DNA of 31,910 nt from Flavobacterium psychrophilum (GTDB lineage: Bacteria; Bacteroidota; Bacteroidia; Flavobacteriales; Flavobacteriaceae). Location of the stretch: the NCBI GenBank assembly GCA_945874225.1, contig CAMCFT010000034.1, forward strand, positions 1-31,910. Direction: 5' to 3'. The position numbers and the translations under genes are program-made. Under the pieces are notes generated by a model. That model searched no databases, was not told the origin of the DNA, and saw only the letters and a list, made by a program, of their open reading frames with translations. Numbering within the stretch: position 1 is the stretch's first letter; each line of letters opens with the position of its first letter. Positions 24,821 through 31,910 of this stretch are shown piece by piece.

Positions 24821-27800
24821 TTATTCCTTAAAATACTTTTGTATTAACTCACCCAATGTGTTAATATTTATAGGTTTCGAAATATAATCAGTGCATCCCG
24901 CCGATATTGCATTGTCACGGTCACTCTGCATTCCGTTAGCGGTTTGTGCAATTATCACTAAGTCTTTTTTGAATTTCCGAATTTGTTTCGTGGCTTCATA
25001 TCCTCCCATTTCCGGCATATTGATATCCATCATGACAAGATCAATGTCGGGATTGTTGCGACAAGCTTCTATAGCTTCAAATCCTGTGCTCACTTTTATG
25101 ATTTCTTTACTAAACGGTTTGACGGCAATCGTAACCAACAGTTTTGATATCGCATCGTCCTCGACAATCAATACTTTCAGGTCTTTAATTTTGTTTTCCT
25201 CTTTTACTGCAGTATCTGCTTTTTTGGTAATGGTTATTTCTTTAGTCTCATATTCAGGAAGGAATGGAATGGTAAAATAAAAAGTACTTCCTTTTCCTTC
25301 TTGGCTTTTGACCCAGATTTTACCGCCCATCAATTCGGCATATGCTTTTGAAATGGCTAATCCTAAGCCTGAACCTTCATGGGAACGGCTAATGGTTTCA
25401 TTGACTTGTCTGAATCTTTCGAAAACCATTTTTTGCTGTGATTTTGAAATGCCTAAACCGGAATCTTTGACAAAAAACTCCAGCATTCCCTCTTTTTTTT
25501 CACAGCCAAATTCTATAGTACCTTCATTTGTAAATTTGATTGCGTTTTTAACCAGATTGGTTAATATGGCATAGACTTTCTCCCGATCTGTTTTTACTAA
25601 AGCATCTTCGGCTAATAAAATCTTCGAAAGATTGAGCTGGATTCCTTTTAATTTTGCTTCAGGATTGAAGAAGGTGTATAGGTATTGAATCTGTTCATTT
25701 ATATTGGTTTCTGACAAGGAAATTTCTATTTGTCCTGACTCTACTTTTGAAATACTGATGATATCATTGATAATATTGAGCATTCGTTTGCCACTTTTTT
25801 CAATAATGTTGATGTATTCCTGCTGTTCTTCACCGGATAGTTTAGGTTCTTTCAAAAGCTCGGTAAAGCCCAGAATACCGTTCATAGGGGTGCGAATTTC
25901 GTGACTCATATTAGCCAGAAAAGCTAATTTTAAACGATCACTTTCTTCGGCCTTATTTTTGGCTTTGAGTAATTCTTTTTGAATTTGTTTGCGATTAGTG
26001 ATGTCTTCTTTAATAGCAATATAATGTGTCGTTTTGCCTTCTGAATTTACAATTGGTGAAATGGATGCGGATTCCCAATAAAGACTTCCGTCTTTTTTCT
26101 TGTTATGAAATTCCCCGTGCCATTCTTTACCCATAGCCAGACTACGCCATAATTCTTTGTATTCGTCTGCCGAGGTATAGCCTGATTTCAAAATACGTGA
26201 ATTTTGACCCACCACTTCCTCCATAGTATATCCCGATGTTTCTAAAAATTTTGGATTTCCATATTCGATTTCGCCTTTTTTATTTGTAATGACAATCGTA
26301 ACAGGACTTTGCTCTACCGCTTGCGAGAGTTGCTGAATTTTTTCTTCGGTTTTTTTGCGGTCTTCTTCGATTAGAATTTTTTCCAGGGCGAAAGAGATGT
26401 TCAGGATGATTTTTTCGAGCAATGAAATTTCTTCTTCTGATGAAAAAAAGTTCGTTTCTTCAGAATACAGGTTGAATGCTCCAATGATTTTGTTCCTTAC
26501 CATTAGCGGAATCGATATGGAAGAATGATACCCGCGTTCCAGTGCATCGTTGCGCCATGGTTTCATTATAGGATCATTTGCAATATCGTTGCAGATTACA
26601 GTTCTTGCTTCTCGCATAGAGATTCCTGTTGGTCCTCTTCCTTCAGGTTCGTCACTTACAGTGGTGATATTGCTATTTGTAAAATACCCATTTTCATATC
26701 CGGAAAATGCGGCTGTTTTTATGATTTTATTATCCTCGGCTATTAAACCAACCCAACTCATACGGAATTTTCCGAAATTTACTGCAATATTACATATTTC
26801 CTGAAATAGCTCTTCCTGATTATGTGTTCTGATAATCAAATTATTTATTTGGCTGATCAGGGCATAAACCCTATTGATTTTAGTTAATTCAAGTGCCGCC
26901 TTTTTGCGCTGTGTAATGTCATGAACAATAACCTGAATGGCATTCTTATGTTCATAAACAGTTGGGATTGCTTTTATTTCTACATCAAAGGGAGTTCCGT
27001 CTAAACGGATAAATTTTTCTTCTACCAGATTGGATGAAAAATCGTCTAAGATTAACTCCTCCATTTTTCTGATAACACTTTTATGACTGTCTGGATGAAT
27101 GAATTGCAAAACAGGTTTTCCGATTAATTTATTTTTAGTTTTTGCCCCCACCATATGCTTTGCCTCTTCGTTTGCGAAAACTATTTTTCCTTCCTTATAG
27201 ATAATTACACCATCCGGAGAATTCTCGACCAAGCTCCGATATTTTTCTTCACTTTCGCGTAAACTTGTTTCAGCCAGTTTTCGCTCAGTAATTTCTAGAT
27301 GTGTTCCTGACATTAATAGAGGTTTCCCGTCTAAATCCCATTCATTTATTTTACCTCTGTCTAGAACCCAAATCCAATCGCCGTTTTTGTGCTTCATTCT
27401 AGCTTCGCACTCATAATAATCTAGCTCTCCTTTGAAGTGTTTTTCTAAGATTTCTCCCGAATGTTTTAAATCATCAGGATGTGTATATTTTCCCCACGTA
27501 TCAATTGATATTGGGGCTAATTCTTCTAAGGTGTAACCAATTATATTGGCCCATTGTTCGTTAAAAATAGTTTCTCCGGTTTGAATATTCCATTCCCAAG
27601 TTCCTGCACCAGTGCCTATTAAAATAACAGCTAATCTGCGTTTTTCATTTGTTAATGCTAGTTCTGCCAGTTTTCGTTCAGTGATATCCCGAGCAAGGAA
27701 AATAAAGTGTTTGTCTTTAGTAATACTTTCTTTTATAAGTGATACCGAAATTTCAAACCAATATTTACCTTGTGGCAATTCGAGCGCATATTGTTTCCCT

Positions 27801-29350
27801 GAAGACCTGCCATTTTTATTGGCTTCCTGTAAGGCTTCCATTATTATAGTATTCACCTCAGATGGAAGAACCTCGCTGAATGATTTTCCCATAAATTCAC
27901 TTGGCGGAACAGCCAGTAAATTATCTTGGGGTGATTGGTAATGATAAATTTTGCCGGTACTATCGACTTCAAATAATAAATCAGGAATGGCTTCGAGAAT
28001 GGTTAGCAGATTTTCTTGTGCTTTTATGGAATTAGCTTCCATCTGCTTACGGTCTGTAACATCCCTGGTAATATTCATTACTGCAGGCTCATTTTCGTAA
28101 TTTATTATTAAGGTTTCAACTTCAACATTCCTCTTATTTCCTTTTTTGGTTTTAATGATAGTCTCAAAGTCTAAACTTTTTTTCGATAATAAAAGAGCTA
28201 TTCGTTCCTTTCTTTTTTTTACGGAAGCGGGTTCTAATTTTTTAATGGTCATAGACAAGAGCTCTTCATTGGTGTATCCGAAAATCTCAGTTGTGGCGTT
28301 ATTTGCTACTATAAAATTCCCCGGTTTTCCATCAGAATCTAATCTGAATACAGTAACACTGTCTCTGTTTGTATCGAAAAGCGTGCGGTATTTTTCTTCG
28401 CTTACTAATATATTTTCTTCATCTTGAATGCGCTTTGTTATGTTTCTGGCTAATCCTGTTGCACCTATAATTTTATTGTTGCTATCAACAATTGGATTAA
28501 AAAAGCTTTCATAATGCGCTTTTTCAACATCGCCATAAATCCTGATATTCGAATGGGATTCTCCTCTTAAGGCACGATCATAATTTTCTTTGGCAACTCT
28601 TCTGTCCTCGATGGAGGAAATGCATTCTAATATATTCATTCCTACTTTTATAGTTGCATTGTAGGCTTGTTTCATAACAGCTATATGGGCTTTGTTAAAA
28701 GTCAGATAATTGTAATTGGTATCAATCGAAAAAATAATGGTTTCATTTTGGCTTTCCAAGGTGGATTGCAGTAGCAACTGAGATTTTATGAGATTTTCCT
28801 CTGCTCTTTTGAGTTTACTTATATCAAGCATTGTGATATAGCATTGCTCGCCATTCTCACTGGCTACTCCGGAAAGATAAACATCATAAGCAATTGCATT
28901 CTTATTAATACGAAGCAACACTTCGCAACCTTGCTTGGTCTTACTGTTAAATATTGTTTCCAGAAATAAATTAAAATTTGGTCTGGTTTCATCTGAGATA
29001 AAATGACTTAAATAAACTTTTATCAAAAAGACGCGTTCTCTGCTCAGCAACTCTGCTCCTCTTAAATTAACTGCTATAATCACGCCTTCTTTCGAAAGGG
29101 TGAAATAGCCAGAAGGAGCAAAATCGTATAATTCTTGATATTTTTCGACATCAAATTCAGCTTTCTTTTTTGCCAATAGCAGTTCCTCGTTTTGCATTTC
29201 GAGTTCAATCTGGTGTACATCGAGCTCGTGAACGAGTTTAATAATATCCAATTCAGAAGGAGCATTACCCGTTATGTTAACCTTATTTTTAAGGAGTTCT
29301 TCTGCGTTTTGACGAAGAAAAGCCGCTGTTTTGTTTGATTGATCTTTCAT
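24821..29350 (-). CDS. Hybrid sensor histidine kinase, multi-PAS, GAF, receiver
   Basis: This 1509-residue kinase has seven PAS-type domains at about 71-180, 190-305, 318-435, 447-560, 572-690, 703-815 and 1008-1120, each mostly ended by a DITxRK-type motif. A GAF domain is at about 830-990. The HisKA box KLAFLANMSHEIRTPMNG places the phospho-accepting His at 1150. ATP-binding motifs follow: N box NLVKNAIKFT (1265-1274), DSGLG (1296-1300) and GSGLGLAI (1326-1333). The C-terminal receiver has EDD (1397-1399), phospho-Asp1442 (MMDINMPEMGG) and Lys1492. No membrane helix is evident, so it senses cytoplasmic cues. It lies 47 nt after the CheB-CheR fusion and is probably co-transcribed with it. 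No DNA-binding output is present. Confidence 0.93.
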   Translation of the reverse strand: MKDQSNKTAAFLRQNAEELLKNKVNITGNAPSELDIIKLVHELDVHQIELEMQNEELLLAKKKAEFDVEKYQELYDFAPSGYFTLSKEGVIIAVNLRGAELLSRERVFLIKVYLSHFISDETRPNFNLFLETIFNSKTKQGCEVLLRINKNAIAYDVYLSGVASENGEQCYITMLDISKLKRAEENLIKSQLLLQSTLESQNETIIFSIDTNYNYLTFNKAHIAVMKQAYNATIKVGMNILECISSIEDRRVAKENYDRALRGESHSNIRIYGDVEKAHYESFFNPIVDSNNKIIGATGLARNITKRIQDEENILVSEEKYRTLFDTNRDSVTVFRLDSDGKPGNFIVANNATTEIFGYTNEELLSMTIKKLEPASVKKRKERIALLLSKKSLDFETIIKTKKGNKRNVEVETLIINYENEPAVMNITRDVTDRKQMEANSIKAQENLLTILEAIPDLLFEVDSTGKIYHYQSPQDNLLAVPPSEFMGKSFSEVLPSEVNTIIMEALQEANKNGRSSGKQYALELPQGKYWFEISVSLIKESITKDKHFIFLARDITERKLAELALTNEKRRLAVILIGTGAGTWEWNIQTGETIFNEQWANIIGYTLEELAPISIDTWGKYTHPDDLKHSGEILEKHFKGELDYYECEARMKHKNGDWIWVLDRGKINEWDLDGKPLLMSGTHLEITERKLAETSLRESEEKYRSLVENSPDGVIIYKEGKIVFANEEAKHMVGAKTKNKLIGKPVLQFIHPDSHKSVIRKMEELILDDFSSNLVEEKFIRLDGTPFDVEIKAIPTVYEHKNAIQVIVHDITQRKKAALELTKINRVYALISQINNLIIRTHNQEELFQEICNIAVNFGKFRMSWVGLIAEDNKIIKTAAFSGYENGYFTNSNITTVSDEPEGRGPTGISMREARTVICNDIANDPIMKPWRNDALERGYHSSISIPLMVRNKIIGAFNLYSEETNFFSSEEEISLLEKIILNISFALEKILIEEDRKKTEEKIQQLSQAVEQSPVTIVITNKKGEIEYGNPKFLETSGYTMEEVVGQNSRILKSGYTSADEYKELWRSLAMGKEWHGEFHNKKKDGSLYWESASISPIVNSEGKTTHYIAIKEDITNRKQIQKELLKAKNKAEESDRLKLAFLANMSHEIRTPMNGILGFTELLKEPKLSGEEQQEYINIIEKSGKRMLNIINDIISISKVESGQIEISLSETNINEQIQYLYTFFNPEAKLKGIQLNLSKILLAEDALVKTDREKVYAILTNLVKNAIKFTNEGTIEFGCEKKEGMLEFFVKDSGLGISKSQQKMVFERFRQVNETISRSHEGSGLGLAISKAYAELMGGKIWVKSQEGKGSTFYFTIPFLPEYETKEITITKKADTAVKEENKIKDLKVLIVEDDAISKLLVTIAVKPFSKEIIKVSTGFEAIEACRNNPDIDLVMMDINMPEMGGYEATKQIRKFKKDLVIIAQTANGMQSDRDNAISAGCTDYISKPININTLGELIQKYFKE

Positions 29351-29397
29351 AAATACTTTCTATTTTTGAAATAATACTTTTGCTTGCTGTATTGCAA

Positions 29398-31910
29398 TTA
29401 GTTGCTTTTTTTATTTTTTTTGAGAATTTCTTCTGCCAGTTTTTTTTCGGTGATATCGCGAATAAAACACTGAATGACTTTATGATTATCTACTGTATAC
29501 TGATTGCTGATGAACTCGACAAATATCTTTTTTCCTTTTGAGGATTCAAGCGGTAAATTTTCATAACGTATGATTCGTTTCCTCTGCAATTCGGCAAATT
29601 TTTCTTTATTGGCAATGATGTCTTTAAGAAATCCAATTTCCCAGATTGCTTTTTGAAGAAATTGTTCTTTTGAATAGCCCAGAAGTTCAATCAAAAAGGG
29701 ATTTACATCGGTAATTTTCCCAGTTTCGGCATCTAGCATCAAGATGCCGTCCTTAGCGGATTCAAAGAGATGCCTATAATGGGTTTCTCTGTTTAACTGC
29801 AGTGATTCGTTGGCTTCTTTTAATTCTATTTCCAGTTTTTTAGATTTGGTAATATTAGTAAAGGTGAGTACCAGACCATCAATATGATCATCAATAGTTC
29901 GGTAAGGCATGATTTTTATACTAAACCATCTTCCGTCATTGGTTTCATTTTCAGTTTCAATAGAGGTGAGGTTCTTAAGGACGAGTATCGCATTAGTTCC
30001 TATTTCAGGATATTTTAGGTCCGTCACCAGATCCGTAAAGGGTCTGCCTGTATCCGAGTTGCGCACCTTGAATATTTCAGTAATTGGGTCGGTAAATCGG
30101 CGTATGTTTAGCTCTTTGTCTAGAAATAATGTAGCAATTTCAGTACTGTTGAGCAGGTTTTTCATATCATTGTTTGCCCGTGAAAAATCAACCACTTTAT
30201 TTTGAAGTTCATTATTTACGGTTTGCAGTTCTTCGTTCAGGCTCTGCATTTCTTCCTTAGAAGTGGTAAGTTCCTCGTTAGTAGATTGCAGTTCCTCGTT
30301 AGTGGATTGCAGTTCTTCATTTGTTGATTTTAGTTCTTCCTGTGAGGTTTGCATTTCTTCGCGAAGGGTTTGTAAGTCTTCATAACATTGGTTGAGTTCG
30401 AGTTCAAGTTCTTTATTTTGTGGCAGCGTATTTTGATTGCTTGTTTTTAGATTCACCACTTTTGGCTGGGCTATTTCTGGCATATCGTTAAAAACAATCA
30501 GAATCATATCCCTAATGGTTTCTGGCTTTTCGACACGTTGAATTGTAACATTTACAAATCCTATTTTGCCATTTTCTACTTTTGCATTATTGATTTTTAC
30601 TGCATCATACGTCTTTAATGCTTTTTGAAATGCTGACGGAAATACTTGTCTTAAACCCTCCCGAAGCATGGCGTATATATTCCAGTTTGCTTTACCGGCA
30701 ACGGGTTCCAGATATTTTCCGGTCCGACCGGTAATGTAAATAATATCTCCTTTATCGTTGACCAGTACACTGGCAGGAGTAAATTGCTGAAGCAAAATTT
30801 GATCGGCAAGAGTTTGTATGTTTTCAACGACTTTTTGAGGCGACTTCATTTCGGGCTTTATTTTATTTATTATTGAAAAGGCTGAGGGAAAATCAAGTAG
30901 CTTTGATTCCCGTGCTATCAAAGAACGTCTAAATATTTTTAATTTGGAGTCAATCGCTTCAAAACCTTCATTATCATTACCTAAGGTTTCGGCAGAGCCA
31001 AGAATTAGGGTCCCACCAGGTTTAAGACTGTAATTGAATAACGCCATCAATTTTTTTTGTAATTCAGCCTCCATATATATTAACATATTGCGGCAAGTGA
31101 GAATATCAAGCTTGGTAAAAGGCGGGTCTTTTATCACATCTTGAGGAGCAAAAACTACCATTTCTCGAATAGTAGCATTTACACGAAATCCTTCATTATC
31201 TCCAACAAAAAACTGGGAAATGCGTTTTGGCGAGACGTCGGCAACTATGTTTGAAGGGAAAACCCCTCTTCGTGCTTTTTCTATAGAGTCCGTATCTAAA
31301 TCCGTGGCAAATATTTGCAAACTCAGGTTGCGATGTTTTTTGATCTTTGCCAATGCTTCTTTAAAAACGATGGCTAAGGAATAGGCTTCTTCTCCGGTAG
31401 AGCAGGCGGTAACCCAGGCTCTTAAAACATAACCGTTGGGTAGTTTTTCTAGCATTTTAGGAAGTACTTGTTCTCCTAATTTTTGCCATACTTCAGGATC
31501 ACGGAAAAAGTTGGTAACCCCAATGAGTAATTCCTTAAAAAGTATTTCAGTCTCTTTAGGGTTTTCCTGCATTAAGCGAACATAATTTTGAATTTTGTCA
31601 ATCTTATGAATGCCTTTTCGTCTTTCGATACGGCGAAATAAAGTACTTTTTTTATACATCGAAAAATCGTGACCGGTATGTTCCCGAAGCAGGATTATGA
31701 TTTTATCGATATTACTTTTATTTTGACTGTCTAATTCTATTTCTTTTTTTGATTGAGGGGCAAACTGTAGAATCTGGATTAGTTTGGCCGGTAATTCTTC
31801 TGCATGGGCTATAACATCAGGGATTACGGCTTCGGTAGCGCTTCTGGGCATTCCGTCAAATTTTGCAGTTTCAGGATCTTGAACGAGTACAATGCCATTT
31901 TTTTCTTTAA
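29398..31910 (-). CDS. CheB-CheR-coiled coil-PAS fusion, 5' partial
   Basis: The frame is open to the right window edge; 836 residues are visible and the start is outside. The first residues (GIVLVQDPETAKFDGMPRSA) are the end of a CheB methylesterase catalytic domain, so an ATG at 31851 is internal. Counting from the window edge, a CheR methyltransferase domain spans about 65-330: KSTLFRRIERRKG, GVTNFFRDPEVW, VTACSTGEEAYSLA, FATDLDTD, LDILTCRNMLIYME and GGTLILGSAETLG. Residues about 490-575 are a coiled coil with STNEELQ heptads. PAS domains follow at about 575-685 and 705-825. No chemoreceptor or other chemotaxis gene is visible. Family members of this layout are thought to work with hybrid kinases in general signalling. 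Confidence 0.93.
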   Translation of the reverse strand, partial: KEKNGIVLVQDPETAKFDGMPRSATEAVIPDVIAHAEELPAKLIQILQFAPQSKKEIELDSQNKSNIDKIIILLREHTGHDFSMYKKSTLFRRIERRKGIHKIDKIQNYVRLMQENPKETEILFKELLIGVTNFFRDPEVWQKLGEQVLPKMLEKLPNGYVLRAWVTACSTGEEAYSLAIVFKEALAKIKKHRNLSLQIFATDLDTDSIEKARRGVFPSNIVADVSPKRISQFFVGDNEGFRVNATIREMVVFAPQDVIKDPPFTKLDILTCRNMLIYMEAELQKKLMALFNYSLKPGGTLILGSAETLGNDNEGFEAIDSKLKIFRRSLIARESKLLDFPSAFSIINKIKPEMKSPQKVVENIQTLADQILLQQFTPASVLVNDKGDIIYITGRTGKYLEPVAGKANWNIYAMLREGLRQVFPSAFQKALKTYDAVKINNAKVENGKIGFVNVTIQRVEKPETIRDMILIVFNDMPEIAQPKVVNLKTSNQNTLPQNKELELELNQCYEDLQTLREEMQTSQEELKSTNEELQSTNEELQSTNEELTTSKEEMQSLNEELQTVNNELQNKVVDFSRANNDMKNLLNSTEIATLFLDKELNIRRFTDPITEIFKVRNSDTGRPFTDLVTDLKYPEIGTNAILVLKNLTSIETENETNDGRWFSIKIMPYRTIDDHIDGLVLTFTNITKSKKLEIELKEANESLQLNRETHYRHLFESAKDGILMLDAETGKITDVNPFLIELLGYSKEQFLQKAIWEIGFLKDIIANKEKFAELQRKRIIRYENLPLESSKGKKIFVEFISNQYTVDNHKVIQCFIRDITEKKLAEEILKKNKKSN

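Noticed and set aside
24891..25280. 129-codon plus-strand frame, and similar frames to 30205
   Set aside because: They are antisense shadows of the kinase and CheB-CheR genes.

Overview
The window is AT-rich DNA from a member of the Bacteroidota, most likely Flavobacterium or a close relative. The evidence is gene content (a Bacteroidetes HU-like protein, DUF3943, a men gene set with cydAB, CheB-CheR-PAS plus hybrid kinase), several TAnnTTTG-type -7 promoter elements, no obvious Shine-Dalgarno sites, and many palindromic intergenic repeats of the kind common in that group. No rRNA, tRNA, CRISPR array, transposase or integrase was recognised.

Layout. 1-6.4 kb holds surface and envelope genes: the 3' part of a YadA-head-like/tail-fibre-like repeat protein, a secreted FnIII + DUF1566-type protein, an OmpA-family protein and an HU-like DNA-binding protein. 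6.4-10.2 kb holds a lipoprotein-type glutathione peroxidase, a tRNA-dihydrouridine synthase (-) and a GNAT acetyltransferase (-), separated by long repeat-filled gaps. 10.2-23.3 kb is a respiratory-quinone region: menD, cydA-cydB, a CvfB-type S1 RNA-binding protein, a DUF3943 protein (-), menB, menA, a UPF0173 metal-dependent hydrolase, an unrecognised TPR protein, menC (TTG start) and an LD-carboxypeptidase-like lipoprotein. The men genes make menaquinone, whose quinol is the expected electron donor of the CydAB oxidase. menF, menE and menH are not in the window. 23.5-31.9 kb is on the minus strand: an AI-2E family permease and a two-gene signalling unit, a CheB-CheR-coiled coil-PAS fusion (5' end outside the window) followed 47 nt later by a 1509-aa hybrid histidine kinase.

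The genes themselves are mostly ordinary core genes. The unusual material is intergenic. (1) A ~236-bp terminal-inverted-repeat element occurs in three copies flanked by 8-13 bp direct repeats. One copy is itself interrupted by a 73-bp palindromic insertion with a perfect 10-bp target duplication, proven by the two uninterrupted copies. (2) A ~143-bp element occurs in two copies, each at a convergent gene boundary. It can fold like a cloverleaf, and its two inner hairpins each carry a compensatory base-pair change between copies. (3) There are several large palindromes, including a 190-bp one with three nested perfect arm pairs and a 74-bp hairpin with 29-bp perfect arms. One 236-bp copy sits between a consensus promoter and menD. 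All are best read as small non-autonomous or structured repeat families; I could not identify their mobilising enzyme here.
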